64,000 nt of DNA from Rhizobium sp. CC-YZS058 (GTDB lineage: Bacteria > Pseudomonadota > Alphaproteobacteria > Rhizobiales > Rhizobiaceae). A program made the position numbers and the translations under genes. The stretch lies in the NCBI RefSeq assembly GCF_034720595.1, contig NZ_JAYESJ010000003.1:1-64000 (forward strand). The letters run 5' to 3'. Below are positions 24,011 to 33,076 of this stretch, in pieces; the stretch's first letter is position 1, and each line of letters opens with the position of its first letter. A model generated the notes under the pieces. It was not told where the DNA came from. It made no database searches and was given only the letters and a program-made list of their open reading frames with translations.

Positions 24011-25702
24011 TCAGGAGTTGAGGATGAGATCGGCGGCCTTCTCGGCCATGGCGATCGTGGTGATGTTGGTGTTGGCCGCAATGACCGAGGGCATGGCGGA
24101 CGCGTCGACCACGCGCAGCCCTTCCACGCCGCGCACGCGGCACTGGTTGTCGAGCACGGCCATCGGGTCGTCGTCGCCGCCCATGCGGCAGCTGCAGGAG
24201 ACGTGCCAGCCGGACCAGACCGCCTTCTTCGCCCAGTCGACAATCAGGTCGCGGTTCTGCATCATCTGGTGCATCCGCTCGGTCGTGCCGAACTTGCGGC
24301 GTAGCAGAGTGTCGCGGAAGAAGGGCGCATAGTCGAACAGGAGCGCGGCGGTACCGGTCTTGACATAGTTCGACAGCTTGCGAACGGAGAGCGCTCGCGC
24401 CTCCTCCGTATAGCCAGCGAGAAACCAGGTGTTCACATGCGCCCGCACGCGCGGGTCCTCCATGATCCGGTAGATCCGCTCGAAGCCATCGACGAGCCGC
24501 ATCAGGTCGCGTTCGTCGCCGGCAAGGTTGAGGTTGATTATCGGCTCGTCACGCCAGTCGGACGACTTCAGGCTGACAGTGCCGCGCGAATAGGACTTGT
24601 TCACGCAGACATTCAGCGCGCCCATTGCCTTGCCGAGCGGATGCCAGCCCGCCCGGTTGACCGGCATCATCAGCATGTCCGACGGCGAACACCCCTCGTA
24701 ACCCGAGGAATAGCGCACGCCGAGGAAGATGTGACGGCGCTGCCCGGACTTCAGCCGGGCGGAGCGCTTGAAATGGGCCCCCACGGCAAGATGCGGGTGG
24801 TCCATCAGATTGGCGCCGACACCCGGCAGATTGGAGACAACCGGAATGCCAAGGGCGCGCAGGTCGGCCGCCGGGCCGATGCCGGCGCGCAGCAGGATCG
24901 GCGGCGTGTGCAGCGCACCGGCGCAGAGAATGACTTCGCCCGCCCGCCACAGTTCCGGCGGACGATCACCGGTATGGGCATGAACGCCGGTGATGCGCCT
25001 GCCCTCCACCTCCAGCCCTTCGACCTGGGTATTGGCAAAGATGTGCAGGTTCTTGCGGGCCCGGACCTCGCGGGTGAGATAACCGAGCGCCGTTGACACG
25101 CGGTGATCGTTCTCGTTGGCGAGCGGCAGTGGAAAGGAGCCATCGTCGATGGAGGCGTTATAGTCCTCCTGGTAAGGGGCGTCCTTCTTGGTCACCGCCA
25201 GCACCGAGCGCGTGAAGCCCGCCCAGTCCTTGGGGAAGACGCGCCGGATCGGCATCGGTCCGCTCTTTCCGTGCAGCGGGCCGTCGAAATCGAGATCGCG
25301 CTCCAGCTTGCGGAAATAGGGAAGCATATCCTCCCAGCTCCAGCCTGAAACGCCCATCGCTTGCCACTCGTCATAGTCGGCCGGCAGACCGCGAACGGCG
25401 AACTGGCCGTTGATCGAGGAGCCGCCGCCCATGACACGGGCCTGCTCGAGACGGGTCGGCGGAACGATCTCCGAGTTGGAGCGCGGATTGCGCGCGTAGA
25501 CGCGCAGTTTGGACCAATGGAACCGCGGATCGAAATAGGAAAGGCCGGGATAGCTGTCGGCAATCACATCCGGGACGTTGTCCGGCGGCGTATCAGGTCC
25601 CGCTTCCAGCAGCGCAACCTGTTTGGAGGGGTTTTCGGACAGGCGGCCCGCAAGCGCAGCGCCAGCCGACCCACCTCCCACAATGACGTAATCGTAGATC
25701 AT
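24011..25702 (-). CDS. GMC-family oxidoreductase (choline dehydrogenase-like)
   Basis: The 563-residue FAD enzyme begins with YVIVGGGSAGAALAGRL at the N-terminus, followed by RVMGGGSSINGQFAVRG (GMC signature 1) and CAGALHTPPILLRAGIG (signature 2). The C-terminal active site is GWHVSCSCRMG plus the Asn in AANTNIT. It oxidises a primary or secondary alcohol, type unknown. The ATG at 25702 lies 11 bp after the upstream stop; an ATG at 25732 would overlap the aldehyde dehydrogenase and adds residues before the FAD fold, so it is less likely. With the adjacent aldehyde dehydrogenase it forms an alcohol-to-acid module. Confidence 0.9.
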   Translation of the reverse strand: MIYDYVIVGGGSAGAALAGRLSENPSKQVALLEAGPDTPPDNVPDVIADSYPGLSYFDPRFHWSKLRVYARNPRSNSEIVPPTRLEQARVMGGGSSINGQFAVRGLPADYDEWQAMGVSGWSWEDMLPYFRKLERDLDFDGPLHGKSGPMPIRRVFPKDWAGFTRSVLAVTKKDAPYQEDYNASIDDGSFPLPLANENDHRVSTALGYLTREVRARKNLHIFANTQVEGLEVEGRRITGVHAHTGDRPPELWRAGEVILCAGALHTPPILLRAGIGPAADLRALGIPVVSNLPGVGANLMDHPHLAVGAHFKRSARLKSGQRRHIFLGVRYSSGYEGCSPSDMLMMPVNRAGWHPLGKAMGALNVCVNKSYSRGTVSLKSSDWRDEPIINLNLAGDERDLMRLVDGFERIYRIMEDPRVRAHVNTWFLAGYTEEARALSVRKLSNYVKTGTAALLFDYAPFFRDTLLRRKFGTTERMHQMMQNRDLIVDWAKKAVWSGWHVSCSCRMGGDDDPMAVLDNQCRVRGVEGLRVVDASAMPSVIAANTNITTIAMAEKAADLILNS

Positions 25703-25713
25703 TCGGGATGCTC

Positions 25714-27192
25714 TCAGAGATAGTTGATCCACACGGCCTTCTGCCGCGTGAATTCCTCGATGCCGGCGCGGCCCATGTCTTTGCCGAAGCCCGACCCCTT
25801 CCAGCCGCCGGCCGCATAGGTAAATTCAGGATCGCGTCCATGCTGATTGACCCAGACCATGCCGGCCTCCACGGCATCCGCGACTTTCATCGCGAGCTTC
25901 AGGTCCTGCGTGTGGACGGAGGCCGAAAGGCCGTAGGTGGGGTGCTGCGCCTCGGCGATGGCCTGCTCGATGTCGTCATAGGTCGTGACCGACATGACCG
26001 GACCGAAATACTCCTCACTAAAACCGACATTGTCGCGCGAGACTTTGGCGAGCACCGTTGGCGCGTAGAAGTTGCCTTCATTCGGGCCTTCCAGCCGTGT
26101 CGCGCCGGTCAGCACCTCCGCACCCTGCTTCACCGTCTCCTGCACCAGCGCGTCGATCCGATCGAACTGCCTTGCCGAGATGACGGGGGCAAAGGTGGTG
26201 GTCTCGTCCCAGGTGGGGCCGGCCTTGACCGCTTTCGTCTTGGCGATCACGCGGTCTATCAGTTCGTCGGAGATTGCGCTGTCGACGATGAGCCGCGAGG
26301 CGAGCGTACAGACCTGTCCGGCATTGACCATGAAGCCATTGGCAACGCGTGTCGCCACGGCATCCATGTCGCCTGGATTGCGAGTGACGATCTGCGGGCT
26401 CTTGCCACCGAGCTCCAGCACGACCGGCTTGATGCCCGACTGCGCGGCAAGTGACATGACCGCGGCCCCGGTGGCCGTGGAGCCGGTGAAGGAGACGATG
26501 CCGATGGCGGGATGAGCGACGATCGCGGCACCCGTGGTGTGGCCCCAGCCGTTGACCACATTGAGGAGGCCGCCCGGGAGCTCGGCCTCGGCTGCGCATT
26601 CGGCAAGCGCCAGAAGGCTGTGCGGCGTCAGCTCCGAGGTTTTCATTACGACGGCATTGCCGGCTGCCAGCGCAGGGGCGAACTTCCACGCCGCCGTGAT
26701 CATCGGAAAATTCCAAGGCACGATCGCGCCCGCGATGCCATAGGGTTCGCGCCGCGTGTAGCTCAGCGTAGCGGCCTTGGTGGTCGTGACGATGCCTTCC
26801 AGCTTGTCGCAATATTCGGCGAAGTATCGCACCACGCCGGCGGTGCGCACCGCATCCCCCGTGATCGTGCCCGCCACCAGACGGCTGGAGCCCGCAGCCT
26901 CGAGACGGCCAAGATACTCGGCTTTCTCCTCGATCTTTTCGGCAAAGCGGAAGAGCGCCCTGGCGCGGTCGCGCGGGTTCATCCGCGCCCAGCCGGAGGA
27001 GGCGAGGGCGGTTTTGGCAGCCGTGACCGCCAGATCGACGGCGGCCTGTCCACCATCCCTGATCACGCCCATCGGCTGCGCATCCGAGGGGCGCAGCACC
27101 GCGATCTCTTCGCCCGGCAGGTCGACAAAACTGCCGCCAATATGATGTCCCGAGGGGATGGTGAGGGTGTCGGGATTGAAGCTGAGCGACAT
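25714..27192 (-). CDS. Aldehyde dehydrogenase
   Basis: The 492-residue member of the ALDH superfamily has VPWNFPMITAAWKFAPALAA, MKTSELTPHSLL, FTGSTATGAAV, the general base Glu in VLELGGKSPQIV and the catalytic Cys in NAGQVCTLASRL. C-terminal GKDMGRAGIEEFTRQK is complete. GGAAAG precedes the ATG. It stands directly before the GMC oxidoreductase and probably converts the aldehyde made by that enzyme to an acid. Substrate unknown. Confidence 0.9.
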   Translation of the reverse strand: MSLSFNPDTLTIPSGHHIGGSFVDLPGEEIAVLRPSDAQPMGVIRDGGQAAVDLAVTAAKTALASSGWARMNPRDRARALFRFAEKIEEKAEYLGRLEAAGSSRLVAGTITGDAVRTAGVVRYFAEYCDKLEGIVTTTKAATLSYTRREPYGIAGAIVPWNFPMITAAWKFAPALAAGNAVVMKTSELTPHSLLALAECAAEAELPGGLLNVVNGWGHTTGAAIVAHPAIGIVSFTGSTATGAAVMSLAAQSGIKPVVLELGGKSPQIVTRNPGDMDAVATRVANGFMVNAGQVCTLASRLIVDSAISDELIDRVIAKTKAVKAGPTWDETTTFAPVISARQFDRIDALVQETVKQGAEVLTGATRLEGPNEGNFYAPTVLAKVSRDNVGFSEEYFGPVMSVTTYDDIEQAIAEAQHPTYGLSASVHTQDLKLAMKVADAVEAGMVWVNQHGRDPEFTYAAGGWKGSGFGKDMGRAGIEEFTRQKAVWINYL

Positions 27193-27307
27193 GAGCTTTC
27201 CTTCGTATGTGGCCTGCGCCTGGACGCAACGTGCCGCTCGGCCCCGCGACAGGGCCGACGCACGGATGAGAGGAGGGACGGACGGCTGCCCGTGGAAGCG
27301 TTCGGGA

Positions 27308-28120
27308 TCAACCGCCTTCCAGGAAGGGCCGCAGCAAATCCGCGGTTTCGTGGAAGCGGCCGACGAAGCTTTTTAGGCGTGGATGGGTCGGACGCAGCAA
27401 CACGTCCTTCGGCGGACCGTCCTCGGCGATCGTGCCGTGGTCGAGAAAGATTACGCGGTCGGCAATCTCGAAGGCAAAGCCGAGTTCGTGGGTAACAATG
27501 ACCATGGTCATGCCGCTGCGGGCAAGATCGACCATCGCCTTCATCACCTCGCCCACCAGTTCGGGATCGAGCGCCGATGTCGGCTCGTCGAAGAGCATGA
27601 CTTGGGGATGCATGGCGCAGGCCCGCGCAATGGCGACGCGCTGCTGCTGGCCACCGGACAGCTGGCGCGGATACTTGCCGACGTGATCCTGCAATCCCAT
27701 CTGGGCCAAAAGGTCCAGCGCCTCCCTGCGGGTCGTTTCCACATTCGCCTTCTTGACCGTCACCGGCCCTTCCATGACGTTTTCCAGCGCGGTCATGTGC
27801 GGAAACAGGTTGAACTGCTGGAACACCATGCCGGTCTGCGAACGGATGCGGTTCACCGTCCCTGCCGGCACGGCGTTGCCATCGCGCGCCGCCGGACTGG
27901 CATCATAGATCGCCGCGCCGCCGATGGTGATGCGGCCCGCAGTGGGCATGTTGAGGAGGTTGATGCAGCGCAGCAACGAGGTTTTGCCGGAGCCGGACGC
28001 CCCGATCAGCACGACCACTTCGCCGGCTTCCACGCAGAGATCGACACCCTGTAACACTTCGCGCTGGCCGAATTTTAGCCGCACGCCTTCGAGCTTCAAG
28101 AGAGGATCGGACTTGCTCAT
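27308..28120 (-). CDS. Polar amino acid ABC transporter ATP-binding protein
   Basis: This 270-residue ATPase is of the GlnQ/HisP class: Walker [21 protein letters not shown]-loop [12 protein letters not shown], signature [13 protein letters not shown], Walker [17 protein letters not shown] and a switch His in VTHELGF. The true start is the ATG at 28120, overlapping the permease stop by 4 bp; the longer open frame upstream is a shadow of the permease gene. A 115-bp gap separates it from the aldehyde dehydrogenase. Confidence 0.92.
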   Translation of the reverse strand: MSKSDPLLKLEGVRLKFGQREVLQGVDLCVEAGEVVVLIGASGSGKTSLLRCINLLNMPTAGRITIGGAAIYDASPAARDGNAVPAGTVNRIRSQTGMVFQQFNLFPHMTALENVMEGPVTVKKANVETTRREALDLLAQMGLQDHVGKYPRQLSGGQQQRVAIARACAMHPQVMLFDEPTSALDPELVGEVMKAMVDLARSGMTMVIVTHELGFAFEIADRVIFLDHGTIAEDGPPKDVLLRPTHPRLKSFVGRFHETADLLRPFLEGG

Positions 28121-28773
28121 TTGACGCGCTCCGAGATGGTTTCCAGCTTGCGCGACAGGAAGGTCAGCGGAACAAGCAGAGCGAGGAACATGACGCCGAC
28201 CATGGTGTAGACTTCCATCGGCCGGTAGGTGAAGGAGCTGACGTAACTCGCTTGATACAGAAGGTCGGGCACGGTGATCATCGACATCAGCGTGGTGTTC
28301 TTGATCTGGATGATGGACTGGCCCGCAAGCGGCGGGATCATGCGGCGGAAGGCCTGCGGCAGGATCACGCGGCGCATGCGCTGGCCGTAGGTCATGCCGA
28401 GCGCGGTGGAGGCATCGGTCTGCCCCTTGTCGATCGACTGAACGCCGGCGCGCAGAATTTCCGCATAGAATGCGCCTGCATAGAGACTGAGGCCCGCAAA
28501 GCCGGCCCAGAACTTGGTGACCGCGAGACCCGCGAAAATGGGAAAGGCGTAATAGATCCACAGCAGGATCACCAGCAGCGGGATATTGCGGAAAATTTCG
28601 ACATAGACCCGTCCGACGAGGGACAAAGCACGGGACCCGGTGAGCTGTATCAAGCCGATGAACAATCCGATCACCAGACCTGCGGCGATGGAAATCGCCG
28701 AGTAGAACAGCGTGACCAGGAGCCCGTTCCAGAACAATGGCCAGTTCTGCTGAATGACGGAAATATCGAACAA
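28117..28773 (-). CDS. Polar amino acid ABC transporter permease (HisM/GlnP class)
   Basis: This 218-residue inner-membrane protein has about five hydrophobic segments. The family hallmark ([20 protein letters not shown]) and the EAA loop ([20 protein letters not shown]) are present. It is the only permease gene of the system, so it presumably forms a homodimer, unlike systems with two permeases. Confidence 0.92.
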   Translation of the reverse strand: MFDISVIQQNWPLFWNGLLVTLFYSAISIAAGLVIGLFIGLIQLTGSRALSLVGRVYVEIFRNIPLLVILLWIYYAFPIFAGLAVTKFWAGFAGLSLYAGAFYAEILRAGVQSIDKGQTDASTALGMTYGQRMRRVILPQAFRRMIPPLAGQSIIQIKNTTLMSMITVPDLLYQASYVSSFTYRPMEVYTMVGVMFLALLVPLTFLSRKLETISERVK

Positions 28774-28802
28774 AAGCGTGACTCCAGGGCTGGTTCGACT
28801 GG

Positions 28803-28853
28803 CCGGGCTTTGTGCCCGGTACGAGGACCTGCCGAGCCTGAGCCCGGCAGGTC
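28803..28853 (-). terminator. Two tandem hairpins after the amino acid binding-protein gene
   Basis: GACCTGCCG/CGGCAGGTC (28826-28853, perfect 9-bp stem) and CCGGGC/GCCCGG (28803-28819, perfect 6-bp stem) lie between the binding-protein stop and the permease start. No U-run follows on the minus strand. They likely protect the upstream message or reduce read-through, allowing more binding protein than membrane components. Confidence 0.55.
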
Positions 28854-28863
28854 TTTCGGCAGA

Positions 28864-29703
28864 TCAGAAGCTGAAGTTGCTGGGCAGGATCGACAGGTCG
28901 ATACCGCGATCTTCCCAGGACTTGGCCAGGCGCCCCTGGGCCAGGCCCAGCGATCGCTGTTGCTGGATCCAGTTGATCAGGAAGTTGATGAAGCCCTCAT
29001 TTCCCGGTTTGCGCGCGACGGCGAGCGTGGCCGGATTGCGCAGCATCGGCTCGGGAACCGAAACCTCGCCATTGACCTGCTTGGCGATCTGCAAAGCGTC
29101 GAAGATGGACTGGATCATGGCGTCGGCGCGACCGGCCTGCAGCTCCATGATTGCCAGATTGCGGTCCTCGACCACCGTGATCTTCGCCTTTGGCAGCAGC
29201 GACTCGGCAACGACCTGCATGGTCGAGCCCTTCTGGACGACAACGGTCTTGTCCGGCGAGTTCAGTTCGGCCCAGGTGGCGACCGGCTTGCCCTTCGGCG
29301 AGAAAACGCCCCAGGCATCCGTGAAGAGCGGCTCCCAGAGATAGTCGACTACCAGGCCGCGCTTCGGGTTCGGGTTCACGCCGATGGCGATATCGATCTT
29401 GTTGGACTGGAAATCGGCGGCGAGGTTGCCCCAGGTCGTCTCGACCGGAACGATCTTCACGCCGAGCGTCGTCGCCACGTCGGTCAGGAAATCGATGTAG
29501 AACCCGCTCCAGTTGCCGGTGGCCGGATCCTTGATGTAGCCGGGCTCCTCGCCGATCATGACGGGAACCTTGAGTTCGCCGCTGGCGCGGATCTGGTCGA
29601 TTACCGCCGAAGGGCCTTCCTGAGCGGCTGCAGGGTTCCATGCGGCAATAGCTACCGCCGCCCCCAGGGCGCATGCCCGGAGGATTTTTCCGAAAAATGA
29701 CAT
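28864..29703 (-). CDS. Polar amino acid ABC transporter periplasmic binding protein
   Basis: The 279-residue SBP_bac_3 protein has a Sec signal ([21 protein letters not shown] before QEGPSA). Domain sequences are [58 protein letters not shown] and [10 protein letters not shown]. These match the polar amino acid class. Its presence between the racemase-family gene and the permease indicates uptake of an amino acid or derivative that the operon degrades. Confidence 0.92.
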   Translation of the reverse strand: MSFFGKILRACALGAAVAIAAWNPAAAQEGPSAVIDQIRASGELKVPVMIGEEPGYIKDPATGNWSGFYIDFLTDVATTLGVKIVPVETTWGNLAADFQSNKIDIAIGVNPNPKRGLVVDYLWEPLFTDAWGVFSPKGKPVATWAELNSPDKTVVVQKGSTMQVVAESLLPKAKITVVEDRNLAIMELQAGRADAMIQSIFDALQIAKQVNGEVSVPEPMLRNPATLAVARKPGNEGFINFLINWIQQQRSLGLAQGRLAKSWEDRGIDLSILPSNFSF

Positions 29704-29745
29704 TTCAATTCTCCCTGTTTTGCGAAAGATTGAGGCCGGTTTTCC

Positions 29746-30738
29746 TCACCGGCTCAAGAACCCCTTGGAAAGTGGATCACCCTTTTCGAGGTAGAGTGTG
29801 CCCTGGGAGATAAGGTGAGCCTCTCCCCGGACGATGACGGAATAGCCCGTCGTACCAGCAACCTCGCTCTTTTCGGCGAGTTCGGCGGTAAATGGCACGC
29901 CGAAAATGTTCTCGGCGCGATAGGTATCGGTGTCGGAAAGCTCGCCACGCAGGAGCAGCTGCGCCAGTCGCGCGCAGGTGCCGGTGCCGCAGGGCGAACG
30001 ATCGTATTTATTGGGCGCCAGCACCAGGAACTGGCGCGAATGGCCTTGGCCAAGATTGCTGTAGAACAGGACCGACGGGGCAGGCAGGCCGAGCATCTCT
30101 GGCAGGCCGTCCGTGACGTCAGCAATCGCCTGCTTGATCTTCCAGCCGAGCGCAAGGTTTGCCGACGCCGTGTCGGGGGTCAGCGCCACACCCAGCTGAT
30201 CGGCATCCACCATCGCATACCACATGCCGGAATAGAGGATGTCCGTGCGGACCGCGCCGACCCCCTCGACATCGACCTCCAGCCCTTCGAAGCGCCTGTA
30301 GGCCGGGACATTCTTCAACGACACAGCGCCGAGACGCCCGTCTTCATGCCATTCCACCCGTACGTCGACGACGCCGGCCGGTGTCTCCAGAGTGAAGCGA
30401 TCGCCGCTCTCCTGAGAGATCGCGCCCGTGAAGGCGAGTGTCTTTGCAAGGCCGATCGTGCCATGACCGCACATGCCGAGGTAGACATAGGACGAGATGA
30501 AGATGGCCCCGAAATCCGCCACCTCCGAGGGGACGGGGATCAGCCCGACCATGGCCGCATGGCCACGCGGCTCGTGCAGCAAGGCGGACCTCAGGTGGTC
30601 GAAGCGACGCTCGAAGTCTTCACGCTTTTCGCGCACGCTGCGGCCATGAAGAGGCGGAATCCCGCCCAGCACGGCGCGCGTCGGATGCCCGGCCGTATGG
30701 GTGTCGATATAGGGGAAAGCCGCCTCGAGGCCGATCAT
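29746..30738 (-). CDS. Proline racemase-family epimerase (probable 4-hydroxyproline 2-epimerase type)
   Basis: In this 330-residue protein both catalytic positions are cysteine: GMCGHGTIGLAKTLAFTGA (first) and DRSPCGTGTCARLA (second). Two cysteines fit a racemase/epimerase; in the trans-3-hydroxyproline dehydratase branch one is usually Thr. The N-terminal DTHTAGHPTR and VPSEVADFGAIF also fit. The ATG at 30738 overlaps the end of the GntR gene, with a purine-rich GGAGAGGGG upstream; the longer frame is a shadow. It would interconvert the L and D epimers of the imported amino acid ahead of the DadA-like enzyme. Hydroxyproline is the first candidate substrate but not shown. Confidence 0.88.
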   Translation of the reverse strand: MIGLEAAFPYIDTHTAGHPTRAVLGGIPPLHGRSVREKREDFERRFDHLRSALLHEPRGHAAMVGLIPVPSEVADFGAIFISSYVYLGMCGHGTIGLAKTLAFTGAISQESGDRFTLETPAGVVDVRVEWHEDGRLGAVSLKNVPAYRRFEGLEVDVEGVGAVRTDILYSGMWYAMVDADQLGVALTPDTASANLALGWKIKQAIADVTDGLPEMLGLPAPSVLFYSNLGQGHSRQFLVLAPNKYDRSPCGTGTCARLAQLLLRGELSDTDTYRAENIFGVPFTAELAEKSEVAGTTGYSVIVRGEAHLISQGTLYLEKGDPLSKGFLSR

Positions 30739-30739
30739 C

Positions 30740-31423
30740 TTACCGCCCCTCTCCGAATTCGGCGCGGATCGCATCGCGGGTCTCGTGCCAGATTTTCTCG
30801 ATGAGATCGTGCTCCAGCCTATAAGCCTGCTCCGGCTGGCCATCGACAATCGCCCGGAAGACTCGCGCCGTGTCGTCGAGGGACAGATCAACGACAGAGC
30901 TGTCGTTGCGATAGAGATGGTAACGATAGCGCAGCGCCTGCTTCTCCAGCCCCTTCAGCAGGCGGCGAAGTGTCGCGTTATCGGCGATCTCGTAGATCAG
31001 CTGTGAGCCGCGCACATCATGCTGGAAGAACAGCCGGGCATTTTCCGCTTCCCGCGCCTGCTTCATATGGTCGAGGACATGCCAAAGCTGCTCCTTGAGC
31101 GCCCCGTTGGTCGAGCGGGCTGCCTGTTCCGCCGCAATGGCTTCGAGCGCGATGCGGCATCGATAGATGTCATCGAAATCCCGGAGCGACATGGGCGTGA
31201 CCCAGATGCCCTTGCGCGCCTCGCGCAGCACAAGACCGTCATTCTCCAGGGAGCGCAGCGCCTCGCGGGCCGGAGAACGACTGACACCGTATCGTTCGGC
31301 AACGTCTTCTTCGGTCAGGCGCTCGCTGGGCGCGAGCTCGAGAAAGACAATTGCCTCTTCCAGAACCGCCACGAGGTTGCCAGCGATCCCCGCTGAAAGC
31401 TTGTGAGAAAACGTCATATCCAT
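30740..31423 (-). CDS. GntR-family regulator, FCD subfamily
   Basis: In this 227-residue protein, residues 10-80 form the GntR winged helix (LTEEDVAERYGVSRSPAREA, LENDGLVLREARKGIWVTPM). The rest is an all-helical FCD ligand domain with metal-ligand type residues (DIYRCRIALEAIAAEQAA, HDVRGSQLIYEIADN, RLEHDLIEKIWHETR). It is first in the 12-gene operon and presumably the repressor responding to an acidic pathway intermediate. The start at 31423 has GGTGGG upstream; a Met six bases downstream is also possible. Confidence 0.9.
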   Translation of the reverse strand: MDMTFSHKLSAGIAGNLVAVLEEAIVFLELAPSERLTEEDVAERYGVSRSPAREALRSLENDGLVLREARKGIWVTPMSLRDFDDIYRCRIALEAIAAEQAARSTNGALKEQLWHVLDHMKQAREAENARLFFQHDVRGSQLIYEIADNATLRRLLKGLEKQALRYRYHLYRNDSSVVDLSLDDTARVFRAIVDGQPEQAYRLEHDLIEKIWHETRDAIRAEFGEGR

Positions 31424-31443
31424 GAACCCACCATACTGCATCC

Positions 31444-31451
31444 TGTATACA
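31444..31451. promoter_or_regulatory. TGTATACA palindrome upstream of the GntR-headed operon
   Basis: A perfect 8-bp palindrome TGTATACA (CTGTATACAA in context) sits 21 bp before the GntR start codon. Short GTATAC-centred palindromes are common FCD-type GntR targets, so autoregulation of the whole operon is a reasonable inference. Chance occurrence of an 8-mer is not excluded. Confidence 0.4.
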
Positions 31452-31927
31452 ATGCAAGCTCCTTTTGTGCTCGGCCCCCGCGAAGCCATGCTGCGCTTGA
31501 CCATGTTGAATAGCAGTGAAAATCGCGACTGTGCACGCGCGCCGTGAGACGAATTGTGTAGCGGATTGTTCGGCGAAACCGGGGGCTGTGTTGAAACGGC
31601 GACTTGCATGCGGTCGAGGGAGTCACATTTTCGGCGGCCACGGGCGCTGCCCGCTTCCCTTTTGCGCCGCCCCCACCTTGTTCGCCTGCCTGCCACGCAA
31701 CTCGGCGCAAACCGAACGGGACATCATGATGGAGCGGTCCGCGTCGGCAACCTGATCTTCAGGAAAAGCAGGACGGTCTAACTGTAAGTTAAGAAAAAAG
31801 TTATCGTTTACATTCTAATACGACGTAACAGAGCTGGCAGGCTGGCCAGCCGGTTTAGTCACTCATCTGCTTCGAATTGATCAACTCTTGCAGCCCGCTA
31901 TGCTCCCCATTACGGCCTCGAACTTCG
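31452..31927. other. Intergenic region upstream of the catabolic operon
   Basis: About 480 bp without a supported gene. The part near 31780-31830 is AT-rich. Promoter elements for the GntR operon are expected here but none is clear enough to call. Confidence 0.35.
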
Positions 31928-32530
31928 AAATATCATTGCTGACATGCGTTCGTAGTCGCGAGTGAGTTTTTCAAGCATCTTCGGGGTCGGAAGGAGCCGG
32001 TAGATGTCCGGGATGACGCGATCGTGGAGATGGTCCGGCGCGCGGAACATCAAATGTTTGTGGCTCTGCAGGCCTCGGCCGGTTCCCGCATTGAAGCCGT
32101 CGCTTTGCCGGACGCTTTGTTTGGCCAGATCTGATGGATATCGAAATAATGCCGTGAGTATAGATTGGGACCAGGAACTGGCCCTTCCGGCCGTTCCTCA
32201 AACCGCTCCCGGTCATTTCGGTCAACGGGAAGGATGAGCACCTTTTGCAGAAGGTTCTTTCCGGCTTCACCGTTGTCACGCCCTTAATCGTCAGGTGGTT
32301 GGCTGCGATCAGTTCTGAAGCGGTGTAGGAGGTGATCGTGCGTGCTTATACGTGCAACGGATCCGGCCGGGCTCCGCCCTTTATCCTGACCGCCGGCTGG
32401 ACGTAATCAAGATCGCTTCCGAACACGCTCTTGTAGGTAACGATGAGAGTATCCAGTGCGTCCCGGAACGCAGGTTCATTTCCCCTCAGGAGCGCAATGC
32501 TGCAGCGCGAATCTTATGGGCCACTTGCGG
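31928..32530 (-). pseudogene. AbiEii/AbiGii-type nucleotidyltransferase toxin, truncated and frameshifted
   Basis: Minus-strand frames joined in order read like the C-terminal two thirds of an AbiEii protein. The order is ALLRGNEPAFRDALDTLIVT, LDYVQPAVRIKGGARPDPLH, an in-frame stop (TTA at 32346-32348), LTIKGVTTVKPERTF, a frameshift near 32250, LQKVLILPVDRNDRERFEER, SRHYFDIHQIW, a second shift near 32090, then DIYRLLPTPKMLEKLTRDYE and ending in MSAMIF. The N-terminal nucleotidyltransferase motif (GGT...D.D) is missing. No AbiEi-type antitoxin gene is seen beside it. A decayed type IV toxin-antitoxin remnant. Confidence 0.7.
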
Positions 32531-32708
32531 CCCGCATGAAATGATCGCTTTGCGCTTTCATTTCGGACCAAGAGCTCAGCGTTAAAGGTAACCGAAAGCA
32601 GACATCGCTCCATGACGGTTTGATGTCGCCTGTGCCCCGATTGCAGTCACTCGTGAAATAGATAGTTTTATTTCGCCACCGCACTGATGGCTTACGGGAC
32701 CAGGGTCG

Positions 32709-33014
32709 ATGCATCTTGCCGCTATGAAAATTGTCGGCACCGTGTTGCGAGTTGATGGTACCCCTTGCGATTACCACAACAACTTGCAGCCTTCAGCCTT
32801 AGGGATTGGAGGGTTCGCGACCTGTGAAGTCGTGTTGACCGATCCAAATGGCTTCATCACGACGATACCACAGCCAGCCGAACTACATTTTTTTCGAGTC
32901 GTTCAGCTGCAGGACGGGGTCGCAGAGATTGATCTCTATGACGGCCCCAAGCTTATCATGAAATTCAGACCGGTGACCCTCGCGGAACTTCAGGCCGCTG
33001 GTGCCGCCGTATGA
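32709..33014 (+). CDS. Hypothetical protein, 101 residues
   Basis: I do not recognise a family. The sequence is protein-like throughout, with alternating hydrophobic strands (GFATCEVVLTDPNGFITTIP, AEIDLYDGPKLIMKFRPVTL), suggesting a small beta-rich cytosolic protein. AGGGT lies just before the ATG at 32709; a second ATG at 32724 is possible. It stands alone, convergent with the ABC operon ending at 33077, downstream of the decayed AbiEii gene. Confidence 0.55.
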   Translation: MHLAAMKIVGTVLRVDGTPCDYHNNLQPSALGIGGFATCEVVLTDPNGFITTIPQPAELHFFRVVQLQDGVAEIDLYDGPKLIMKFRPVTLAELQAAGAAV

Positions 33015-33076
33015 TTGTCGGGAGGTCTGCTTTGGGACTCTTTGCGGAAATAATTTCCATTTAAAGCTTCCAAGGT

